From assembly GCA_027623815.1 (NCBI GenBank), contig JAQBUV010000070.1, positions 1 to 13,079 on the forward strand: 13,079 nucleotides of DNA. Direction: 5' to 3'. This DNA is from Casp-Chloro-G3 sp002816715. Lineage in GTDB: Bacteria; Chloroflexota; Dehalococcoidia; Lucifugimonadales; UBA3495. Of the stretch, positions 5,504 through 11,985 are shown one piece after another. Every line of letters starts with the position of its first letter. Position 1 is the stretch's first letter. A program made the translations under genes and the position numbers. Under the pieces are notes generated by a model that did no database searches, was not told where the DNA came from, and saw only the letters and a program-made list of their open reading frames with translations.

Positions 5504-7747
5504 ATGCAGAGTGTTAACAGCAAGATAAAAAACTCTGAGGCAGTAGCAGTAGAACCCTTGATTGAACGGGTGTCCCGCTACCTGCCGGAAGACAAGACCG
5601 AACTGGTTAGACGGGCCTACGACTACGCCGACTTGTGCCATCGCGGGCAGACCCGAATGTCCGGCGGTCCATATATCGACCATCCCTTGGAAGCCGCCCT
5701 CTACCTGGCCGACCTCAACCTGGACGCCGACACCATCATCGCAGCCCTATTGCACGACGTGATGGAGGACTGCAATGTTACGTCCCAGGAAATCACCGAC
5801 CTCTTCAACCCGGAAATCGCCAAGCTGGTGGACGGCGTCACCAAGCTGACCCGCATGAACTACCAGCCCCCCGGCTCCACCGCCATTGGCACCGACTCCG
5901 CCGCCGAGACCGTCAACCTGTACGCCGAGAGCCTCCGCAAAATGCTGGTGGCGATGGCCGAAGATATCCGGGTGGTGCTGATCAAACTGGCCGACCGTCT
6001 GCACAACATGCGGACCCTGGACGCTCTGCCCCTGGAAAAGCGCCAGCGCATTGCCCAGGAGACTCTGGACATTTACTCGCCCCTGGCCCATCGGCTGGGT
6101 ATCTGGGAGATTAAATGGCAACTGGACGACCTGTCCTTCCGCCACCTGGACGAAAAGAAATACCGAGAAATCTCCAAGATGCTGGCCGTCCGCCGGGTTG
6201 AGCGAGAAGATTATGTTGAACGGGTGTGCAAACGACTATCGGAAGAACTGACATTCTTAGGCTTGAACGCTGAAGTCAGCGGCCGCCCCAAAGGCATCTA
6301 CAGCATCCACAAAAAGATGCAGAAGTACGCCGCTGAAGGCAAGGAAATCAGCGATATCTACGACCTCTACGCCCTGCGGGTGCTGGTCGACGACAAAGGC
6401 GACTGCTACAAAACGCTGGGCATTGTGCATCAGCTTTGGAGTCCCATACCCGGCCAGTTCGACGACTATGTCGCCAACCCCAAGGACAACATGTACCAGG
6501 CCCTCCACTCCACCGTCATCTGTGAGGACGGCAAGCCCCTGGAGGTGCAGATCAAGACTCACGAGATGCACCAGGTCTCAGAGTACGGCGTCGCCGCCCA
6601 CTGGCGGTACAAAGAGGGCAGTACCAGCGACCTACACTTTGAAGAGAAGATGACCTGGCTCCGGCAGTTGCTGGAGTGGCAGAGAGACTCAACCGGTACT
6701 GATGAGTTCATAGAATCGGTCAAGCAGGACATTTTTTACGATCAGGTGTTTGTCTACACCCCCAAGGGACACATCATTGAACTGACCGCTGGCTCCACGC
6801 CGGTAGACTTCGCCTACAAGATACACACCGACCTGGGAAACCACTGCATGGGCGGCAAGGTCAACGGCCGGTTGGTGTCCCTGGACACCCCGCTAAAGAA
6901 CGGCGATACCGTTGAGATTATGGTATCCAAGTCGGAGAAAGGCCCCAGCCCGGACTGGCTCAATCCCAACCTGGGCTACGTACACTCGGCAAGCGCGCGG
7001 GAAAGGGTACGACAATGGTTCCACCGCCAAGCCAAAGAAAGCAACATCAGCCGGGGCAAAGAGATTCTGCGCCGGGAGTTGCGCCGACTTGACCTCAAGC
7101 TCATTGAAGCTGAAATCCTGGCCCTGGTCAAATACGAGACCATGGACGACTTTCTGGTCAATCTAGGGTCCGGCGGCATCACTGAAGCCCAAGTCTCCCA
7201 ACGATTAGCCCAGGCCCGTCAGGAGCATGAGCGGGAAGACCCCTTCCCCAACAAGTCCAGGCTGTCCCTGTCCAGCCCTAACTCAGGCGTTTCGGTGATG
7301 GGCGTCGGCGACCTGCTGACCCGCATGGCCAAGTGCTGCAACCCAATCCCCGGCGACGAAATCCTGGGGTACGTTACCCGCACCCGGGGGGTTACTGTCC
7401 ACAAGACCGACTGCCCCAACATGCGGAACGAAGACGAGCAGGAACGCATAGTCCATGTATCCTGGGGTTCCATCAAGGAACTGTACCCGGTACGGGTCAG
7501 AATGGAAGCCTTTGACCGGGTGGGCCTGCTGCGCGACGCCACCGTGATGGTGTCCGAGGAGAAGGTCAACATCGCCTCGGTAGTCACCGAAGAAAACGAC
7601 GACGGCTCCGTCACCATGGAGTTGACCCTGCACACCACCGGCCTAGACCAATTGGGAAAGCTCTTTGCCAAACTGGAGAGCGTCCGAGGCGTAACATCGG
7701 TCACTCGCGTACGCTCCGGGACAGTGACCGCGGCCGCCAAAATCTGA
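5504..7747 (+). CDS. rel: Bifunctional (p)ppGpp synthetase/hydrolase, RelA/SpoT family
   Basis: The 747-residue enzyme makes and degrades the alarmone (p)ppGpp in the stringent response. The N-terminal HD hydrolase is intact: His60 in DHPLEAA, His84-Asp85 in LLHDVMED and Asp164 in KLADRLHNMRTL. The synthetase domain has RPKGIYSIHKKM (261-272), DIYDLYALRV (284-293), NPKDNMYQALHSTV and LEVQIKTHEMH with Glu347. A TGS domain follows (about 414-474), then a helical region, a conserved-cysteine zinc-finger-like domain with Cys611-Cys612, His633 and Cys637, and a C-terminal ACT domain (about 662-738). The length is normal, with about 13 extra residues between the hydrolase motifs (about 121-140). 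The motif that is RxKD in classical bifunctional Rel and ExDD in RelA reads QFDD here (318-321). The ATG at 5504 has a weak GGGG upstream. It is alone in its transcription unit, or leads into the Rid gene. Confidence 0.96.
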   Translation: MQSVNSKIKNSEAVAVEPLIERVSRYLPEDKTELVRRAYDYADLCHRGQTRMSGGPYIDHPLEAALYLADLNLDADTIIAALLHDVMEDCNVTSQEITDLFNPEIAKLVDGVTKLTRMNYQPPGSTAIGTDSAAETVNLYAESLRKMLVAMAEDIRVVLIKLADRLHNMRTLDALPLEKRQRIAQETLDIYSPLAHRLGIWEIKWQLDDLSFRHLDEKKYREISKMLAVRRVEREDYVERVCKRLSEELTFLGLNAEVSGRPKGIYSIHKKMQKYAAEGKEISDIYDLYALRVLVDDKGDCYKTLGIVHQLWSPIPGQFDDYVANPKDNMYQALHSTVICEDGKPLEVQIKTHEMHQVSEYGVAAHWRYKEGSTSDLHFEEKMTWLRQLLEWQRDSTGTDEFIESVKQDIFYDQVFVYTPKGHIIELTAGSTPVDFAYKIHTDLGNHCMGGKVNGRLVSLDTPLKNGDTVEIMVSKSEKGPSPDWLNPNLGYVHSASARERVRQWFHRQAKESNISRGKEILRRELRRLDLKLIEAEILALVKYETMDDFLVNLGSGGITEAQVSQRLAQARQEHEREDPFPNKSRLSLSSPNSGVSVMGVGDLLTRMAKCCNPIPGDEILGYVTRTRGVTVHKTDCPNMRNEDEQERIVHVSWGSIKELYPVRVRMEAFDRVGLLRDATVMVSEEKVNIASVVTEENDDGSVTMELTLHTTGLDQLGKLFAKLESVRGVTSVTRVRSGTVTAAAKI

Positions 7748-7778
7748 GGCTCCTGCACCCCTTTACCCCAGCTATATT

Positions 7779-7787
7779 TGGTATAAT
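7779..7787 (+). promoter_or_regulatory. Extended -10 promoter for the Rid-family gene
   Basis: TGGTATAAT is a perfect extended -10 element (TGn plus TATAAT). The -35 region is poor. It starts 32 bases after the rel stop and would give the Rid-family gene a leader of about 140 bases. Confidence 0.45.
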
Positions 7788-7832
7788 ACCAATTCTTCAT
7801 GATTGAGCCATAGCCCCACGTTACGGCAGATC

Positions 7833-7872
7833 TGGGTGTCTGAACAGGGCGCACACCCAATTGCGCCCCTAC
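7833..7872. repeat. Overlapping inverted repeats in the Rid leader
   Basis: TGGGTGT (7833-7839) pairs with ACACCCA (7853-7859), and GGGCGC (7847-7852) pairs with GCGCCC (7863-7868). The two stems cannot form together. On the minus strand the right edge reads GTAGGGGC, the same start as the hairpin at 12881, so this is probably a dispersed palindromic repeat and not a dedicated riboswitch. Confidence 0.45.
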
Positions 7873-7931
7873 GTTTATAAGAAACAATCAACATGAAGAA
7901 CCCCGGTATTCATTGTGCGGCGGAGGTACCA

Positions 7932-8321
7932 ATGTCCCAACGTAAACCCATCCTGCCCCCGGACCTCACCCCCAACCCAGCCTTCTCACCAGCAATTCAG
8001 GTAGGCGAGTTACTGTTCGTATCTGGCCAGGTAGCCCAGGATAACAACGGCAAAACGGTGGGAGTCGGCGACTGCGAGGCCCAGACCCAGCACGTTATGT
8101 CCCGCATCCGCACTATTGTCGAAGCCGCCGGTGCCACCATGCAAGATGTCGTAAAAATCACCACCTTCCTGACCGATATCGCCAATTACCCGGCCTTCAG
8201 CAAGGTGCGCGGCGAGACATTTCCCGCCAGCCCTCCCGCTAGCTCCACAGTCATAGTCGCTGGGCTGGTGAGGCCAGAGTTTCTGGTGGAGGTAGAAGCG
8301 GTGGTGCATATACCGGGTTAG
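7932..8321 (+). CDS. Rid-family (YjgF/YER057c/UK114) protein lacking the deaminase arginine
   Basis: The protein has 129 residues, the usual length of this trimeric small-protein family. Family features are FVSGQVAQD (29-37), GATMQDVVKITTFLTDI (67-83), FSKVRGETFP and the C-terminal VEVEAVV. RidA hydrolyses reactive enamine/imine intermediates such as 2-aminoacrylate, and that activity depends on an arginine in the PxR-type segment before VxV. Here the segment is PPASSTVIV, with Ser104 at the arginine position, which puts the protein with the arginine-less Rid subgroups whose reactions are largely unknown. The ATG at 7932 has GGAGG at 7922-7926 and is preferred over the in-frame ATG at 7893. 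The gene lies just after rel, with its own likely promoter. The family is confident; the function is not. Confidence 0.88.
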   Translation: MSQRKPILPPDLTPNPAFSPAIQVGELLFVSGQVAQDNNGKTVGVGDCEAQTQHVMSRIRTIVEAAGATMQDVVKITTFLTDIANYPAFSKVRGETFPASPPASSTVIVAGLVRPEFLVEVEAVVHIPG

Positions 8322-8743
8322 TTGGAGCAAAATCCTTTCTACCCTTTCCCCACATACCCACTCACTCTTGATTTCAGGTGGGCTCAACATAATTGGGCCT
8401 ACTACACATTAGACATGCTAAAACGATTCCCTCCCCATTTAGGTCAGGGGGATAGTGTCGCGCATACTCAAGAGTGTCGCGCATCCCGCTCCCAACTGTA
8501 GGTCGAGAATATTTGATGGGAAAAAAATCGGAAAAAATCTGAGCAATATACGGGGCGAAAAATTTTTCTTATAAAAGACAATAATTCCTATTTTTCAGGA
8601 TGAAACCGCCAGAAAATCTCAAATAATAGCAATAAAAGTAACTGACTTAACATTTTAAGGTGTAATAAGGGTCAATTATACGCTCATTATAATCAGATAC
8701 AGGCATTAGCAGGAGCAGAGTCCATCACGTATCTGTTACTCCA
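8322..8743. other. Gene-free AT-rich spacer
   Basis: There is no protein gene between the Rid-family stop and the riboswitch promoter. It holds a GC-containing hairpin without a T-run (TGGGCTCAA 8379-8387 with TTGGGCCTA 8393-8401), which could end the Rid transcript, and a duplicated 12-mer (8454-8484). From about 8510 onward it is strongly AT-rich. A TATAAT at 8688-8693 has no good -35 box. Confidence 0.5.
8454..8484. repeat. Direct repeat of 12 bp, 19-bp period
   Basis: AGTGTCGCGCAT occurs at 8454-8465 and again, identically, at 8473-8484. The spacer is ACTCAAG. It is in a gene-free stretch and could be paired protein-binding sites on one face of the DNA or the remnant end of a mobile element. 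Confidence 0.5.
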
Positions 8744-8772
8744 TTGACTCTGCCAGCATTACTAGATACTAT
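8744..8772 (+). promoter_or_regulatory. Promoter of the riboswitch-controlled transporter operon
   Basis: TTGACT (8744-8749), a 17-base spacer and TACTAT (8767-8772) lie about 50 bases before the cobalamin aptamer. This is the expected place for the promoter of the leader transcript. Confidence 0.5.
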
Positions 8773-8825
8773 TACCCTGCTATTCAGAGCAACTTAAACG
8801 GCAACTTAACAACATAATTACACGA

Positions 8826-8980
8826 TCAGGTACCTGCAAGGCTTAAAGGGGAAGGCAGTTAAAGTCTGCCGCGGTAGCGCCACTGTAAGTGAGGAGTCAA
8901 CCCATTAATATGCCACTGTCCTGAAAATGGATGGGAAGGCTTGGGTTTGCCACGATACACGAGCCAGGACACCCGCCTGA
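8826..8980 (+). promoter_or_regulatory. Cobalamin (adenosylcobalamin-type) riboswitch aptamer
   Basis: The conserved core is recognisable in order: GCAAGG then GGGAAGGCAG, a GGCAG/CTGCC stem (8854-8870), the signature GCGGTAGCGCCACTGT (8871-8886, consensus GCGGTCCCGCCACTGT), GATGGGAAGGC (8930-8940) and GAGCCAGGACACCCGCC (8961-8977). TCAGG (8826-8830) and CCTGA (8976-8980) can form the closing P1 stem. B12 riboswitches bind adenosyl- or other cobalamins and usually turn off downstream genes when B12 is plentiful. Here an intrinsic terminator at 9087 gives a transcriptional output onto the downstream SBP_5 and permease genes. Confidence 0.93.
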
Positions 8981-8986
8981 GCAACC

Positions 8987-9075
8987 GGAACTCTACTCTG
9001 CGCCCTACAGAAGTAGTTCCTCGGCGGATCTGGCAGGTACTGTAACCAAATCCTACCCAATCCATCGAACTACTT
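8987..9075 (+). promoter_or_regulatory. Riboswitch expression platform with competing stems
   Basis: Four segments can pair in alternative ways. A (8987-8997) pairs with B (9011-9020) through GGAACT...ACT with AGTAGTTCC. B (9011-9019, AAGTAGTTC) pairs perfectly over 9 bp with C (9067-9075, GAACTACTT). A (8990-8997, ACTCTACT) pairs perfectly over 8 bp with D (9098-9105, AGTAGAGT), which is part of the terminator. A GCAGGTAC at 9033-9040 also complements GTACCTGC (8830-8837) inside the aptamer. These pairings are seen in the sequence; the switching order is inferred. Confidence 0.55.
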
Positions 9076-9086
9076 GAGAAATGCTG

Positions 9087-9117
9087 GCCCCGGACTTAGT
9101 AGAGTCTGGGGCTTTTT
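9087..9117 (+). terminator. Riboswitch-controlled intrinsic terminator
   Basis: GCCCCGGACT (9087-9096) and AGTCTGGGGC (9103-9112) form a 10-bp stem with one G-T pair and a TAGTAG loop, followed by TTTTTCTTT. It lies about 105 bases after the cobalamin aptamer and about 210 bases before the first gene, as expected for a transcription-terminating riboswitch. Confidence 0.88.
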
Positions 9118-9148
9118 CTTTGCCAACCGTGCAATCCTAGAGGATATC

Positions 9149-9263
9149 GAATAATTCAACCAATGAAGTGGTTCGACAGGCTCATCACGAGCGGCCTATG
9201 ACTCGAAACACGCTCGTCCTGAGCCTGTCAAAGGATGCATTTAGAACAATTTACAAATTATTC
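9149..9263. repeat. MITE-like element between riboswitch and transporter gene
   Basis: GAATAATT (9149-9156) and AATTATTC (9256-9263) are 8-bp inverted ends around 115 bp. The interior (9168-9238) is a copy of the dispersed repeat: GTGGTTCGACAGGCTCATCA, then the shared core GCGGCCTATGACTCGAAAC, then CGCTCGTCCTGAGCCTGTC. The size and layout match the element at 1206-1317, though the inverted ends differ. The core is nearly identical to the copy at 10938-11010. Confidence 0.6.
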
Positions 9264-9326
9264 AGCAGTATCTCAGGGTACAAACACGAAATTATGGGCA
9301 ATAAATTGAGGAGGCCTAAACATTAG

Positions 9327-10901
9327 ATGAACCGACTCTTTGGTCTTTTCCTGATCATACCCACGCTGGCGATCATGGCCTGCGGAGGCGCGGCTGTACC
9401 CGACTCGAACCAGCCGCTCCCAACCGACAGTGGCTCAACAAGCGCCCCGGCTGCCACTGAGCGAGTGCTGAAGGTAGCCACCACCTTCCTGGACGAGCCT
9501 CCAGACCCTTTCCAGGCAGGCTGGCTGTCAGTTCCGACCGGCTTGTCGGAGACTCTGTTCCGTCTGGGCGAGGACTTGAAACCAGAACCCTGGCTGGCGA
9601 CGGCTGCCACGCAGACTGACCCACTAGTCTGGGAGATATCCTTGCGGCAAGGCGTGAAGTTCCACAATGGCGTGACAATGGACGCTGCCAAGGTCAAAGA
9701 CTCCCTGGACCTGGCCATAATCCGGCGGCCCGGCACCCGAACCTTGTTGGATGTCGACCGCATTGAGGTGAAAGACCCGGCCACCATCTTGATCGTAACC
9801 AATGCGCCCAACCCGACTCTGCCCGGGTTGCTGACCAATCAGAACACCAGCATCATCAACCCAGACACTGCGCCTGAATCGCTGGATGAGTCCGCCTCCG
9901 GTGCCGCCGCCACCGGGCCTTATCAGTTGGTCTCCTTCCGGGCCGACGAGTCGATGCAGGTAAAGGCCCACCCAGATTATTGGGGCGGTAAGCCCGCGAT
10001 GGACCGGATCGAATTTGTCGCCTTCACCGAGGCCAATAGCCGACTGATCGCCCTGCAAAGTGGTGACGTGGACATTTCCGTAAATCTCTCGCCCCAGGGC
10101 GCGGTGACCGTGACAAACGACCCCTCCCTGGAAGTCCGGCTGGCTCCCCCGTCAAGCATGCAGTTCCTGTTTATCAACCACCAGAGCCCTCAGATGCAAG
10201 ATGTGCTAGTGCGCCAGGCGATCAGCATCGCCATCGACCGGCCATCCATCGTAGAATCCGTCGCCCAAAACAATGCCCTGGTCGCCGACAGTATGTTTCC
10301 ACCTGGCTTCCTGCCCTGCGCCAATGTGATCGGGTACAGCTATAACCCAGAGGCAGCACGAAAACTGCTATCGGATGCCGGTTACCTGGACAGTGATGGG
10401 GACGGCATAGTGGAAAAGAACGGCCAACCCCTGGAACTGACGTTGCAGACCTATCCGCAACAACCCTTGTTGCCGCCGATGCTTGAAGTAGTCCAGGCTG
10501 AGCTGAAAGACATCGGCATCGGCTCCAAAATTGAGATTGTGGAGTTCCATTTCGCCAGCCAAGGAGGCTATGACCTGTTCGGCTACAACAACAGCACGGT
10601 CAATACCGGTGATCCTCAGTGGGCGTTGACCCGCCAGTTCCTCACCGGCGGCGACGAGAATCGGGGGAATTACAGCAATGCCAAGGTGGACCAACTCATC
10701 GGCAAACTGACTGCCATCGCCGACCCAGCCCAAAGACAGCAAGCCGCCTGCGACGCGCTTCAGGCCGGACAGGAGGATGTTGCGCTAATTCCAGTAATTC
10801 ATCCCAACCGTCTCTATGGCATTTCCCGAAAGGTTGACTGGCCAACTGGGCCTCATCCGCTGCAGCTATACTTCATCGACCACCGTATCGGCCTGAAATA
10901 G
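9327..10901 (+). CDS. ABC transporter solute-binding lipoprotein, SBP family 5 (peptide/nickel type)
   Basis: The 524-residue protein begins with a lipoprotein signal: a basic Asn-Arg start, a hydrophobic stretch and IMAC with Cys19 as the probable lipidated residue. A Ser/Thr/Pro-rich linker follows. The mature part matches the extracytoplasmic SBP_5 family of DppA, OppA and NikA. Features include LVWEISLRQGVKFHNGVTMD, GPYQLVSFR, HPDYWGGKPAMDRIEF, VRQAISIAIDR and LDSDGDGIVEKNGQPLEL. GAGGAGG (9308-9314) lies 12 bases before the ATG. It is the first gene after a cobalamin riboswitch and is followed by two matching permeases, so it probably captures a ligand outside the membrane and delivers it to them. 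The ligand could be cobalt or nickel in a complex, a peptide or a corrinoid-related compound. Regulation by B12 favours a cobalt/corrinoid link, but that is inference. Confidence 0.9.
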   Translation: MNRLFGLFLIIPTLAIMACGGAAVPDSNQPLPTDSGSTSAPAATERVLKVATTFLDEPPDPFQAGWLSVPTGLSETLFRLGEDLKPEPWLATAATQTDPLVWEISLRQGVKFHNGVTMDAAKVKDSLDLAIIRRPGTRTLLDVDRIEVKDPATILIVTNAPNPTLPGLLTNQNTSIINPDTAPESLDESASGAAATGPYQLVSFRADESMQVKAHPDYWGGKPAMDRIEFVAFTEANSRLIALQSGDVDISVNLSPQGAVTVTNDPSLEVRLAPPSSMQFLFINHQSPQMQDVLVRQAISIAIDRPSIVESVAQNNALVADSMFPPGFLPCANVIGYSYNPEAARKLLSDAGYLDSDGDGIVEKNGQPLELTLQTYPQQPLLPPMLEVVQAELKDIGIGSKIEIVEFHFASQGGYDLFGYNNSTVNTGDPQWALTRQFLTGGDENRGNYSNAKVDQLIGKLTAIADPAQRQQAACDALQAGQEDVALIPVIHPNRLYGISRKVDWPTGPHPLQLYFIDHRIGLK

Positions 10902-10937
10902 CGTGACATTATCCCAAACCTCAGATGCTCTACGGTT

Positions 10938-11010
10938 TTCATGGTGAGCCAGGCTCACCATGAGCGGCCTATGACTCGAAACCCGCTCGTCCTGAGCCTG
11001 GCGAAGGACA
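10938..11010. repeat. Dispersed palindromic repeat, copy between SBP and permease genes
   Basis: The left end is a near-perfect 25-bp palindrome: TCATGGTGAGCC (10939-10950), a central A, then GGCTCACCATGA (10952-10963). The rest is the shared core GCGGCCTATGACTCGAAAC and CGCTCGTCCTGAGCCTGGC, almost identical to the copy at 9168-9238. It fills much of the 142-base gap inside the probable transporter operon. Confidence 0.7.
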
Positions 11011-11043
11011 CCGAAAAGGCAATTTGCATTTTAAGAATGGTTC

Positions 11044-11985
11044 ATGAATAGATACCTGGTGCGACGCCTGCTAACCTTACCATTATTGTTAGTGGGCATC
11101 TCCATCATAAGCTTCCTGCTATTGAGTTTATCCCCGGGAGACCCGGCTGAAATCACCCTGCTCCGGCAGAACGGGGGAATTGCTCCGCCCCGGGAGGCCG
11201 TGCTGGCTCTGCGGCAGGAATTAGGGCTGGATGATCCTCTGCCGGTGCGCTACTTGAGCTGGCTGTCCGGTGTGATCCGGGGAGATTTGGGGGAATCCTA
11301 CCGTAGCGGCAACTCCATTGCCGCTGAATTGGCCCGCCGGCTGCCCTCAACTTTGTTGCTAGCTTCGGCCAGCCTGGCGTTGGCAGTGGCCACCGGCATC
11401 CCTTTGGGTGTGCTGGCCGCCATGAATACCGGAACTTGGCTGGATTCGGCCAGCCGACTACTGGCCCTGGTGGGCGCAGCGGTACCCAGCTACGTGGTGG
11501 CCCTGCTACTGATGCTCTTTTTCGCAGTTCAGCTGGACTGGCTGCCGGCCATTGGTTACGGCTCCCCCCAACACCTGGTGCTGCCGGCTGTGGCGCTGTC
11601 CCTGGGAGTTATGGCCCAATTAATGCGACTGACCAGGGCCAGCATGCTGGAGGTAATGGGACAGAACTACTTGCGGACCGCCCGGGCCAAGGGGCTGAGC
11701 GAGACTAGGGTAGTATGGCGACATGCCCTGAGAAACGCCCTGCTGCCGGTGGTTACGGTGTTAGGAACCAGCACCGGACATCTGCTGGGTGGCGCGGTCA
11801 TCATTGAGACCATATTTGGCTGGCCCGGGGTGGGGCAATTTGTGGTAACCGGCATTGTCCAGCGAGACTACCCGGTGGTGCAGGGTTTCGTGCTGTATCT
11901 AGCCCTGGTCTTCCTGCTGGTGAATCTCACAGTGGACTTGGCCTATCGACGTATCGACCCCAGGTTGCACTTCGGATGGCGGTAA
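11044..11985 (+). CDS. ABC transporter permease, DppB/NikB (OppB) family
   Basis: The 313-residue integral membrane protein has an N-terminal helix (about 10-30) followed by the family motif LSPGDPAE, then a periplasmic segment with LGLDDPLPVRYLSWL and GDLGESY. About five further hydrophobic segments follow. The EAA loop that contacts the ATPase is YLRTARAKGLSETRVVWRHALRNALLP in type, at about 209-235. FGWPGVGQ (about 258-265) is another hallmark. It would form half of the transmembrane channel, pairing with the next gene product. The start ATG at 11044 has only a weak ribosome binding site, but the N-terminus MNRYLVRRLL is typical. The stop overlaps the start of the next gene by 10 bases, indicating translational coupling. 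Substrate specificity is not evident. Confidence 0.93.
   Translation: MNRYLVRRLLTLPLLLVGISIISFLLLSLSPGDPAEITLLRQNGGIAPPREAVLALRQELGLDDPLPVRYLSWLSGVIRGDLGESYRSGNSIAAELARRLPSTLLLASASLALAVATGIPLGVLAAMNTGTWLDSASRLLALVGAAVPSYVVALLLMLFFAVQLDWLPAIGYGSPQHLVLPAVALSLGVMAQLMRLTRASMLEVMGQNYLRTARAKGLSETRVVWRHALRNALLPVVTVLGTSTGHLLGGAVIIETIFGWPGVGQFVVTGIVQRDYPVVQGFVLYLALVFLLVNLTVDLAYRRIDPRLHFGWR

Noticed and set aside
7219..7887. 222-residue open frame antisense to the end of rel
   Set aside because: It overlaps the well-conserved ACT and zinc-finger-like domains of rel on the other strand, has low-complexity Ser/Arg/Thr composition and no recognisable domain.
7893..7931. Earlier ATG for the Rid-family gene
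   Set aside because: The ATG at 7932 has GGAGG at the right distance and gives the normal family length; the 13 extra residues are unlike the family.
8830..9040. GTACCTGC/GCAGGTAC as the closing P1 stem of the cobalamin aptamer
   Set aside because: The conserved 3' aptamer motif ends at about 8977-8980, where CCTGA can pair with TCAGG at 8826-8830; the distant pairing is better read as an alternative state.
9323..9838. 171-residue open frame antisense to the binding-protein gene
   Set aside because: It is a shadow of a clear SBP_5 gene, with no motif and no upstream ribosome binding site.
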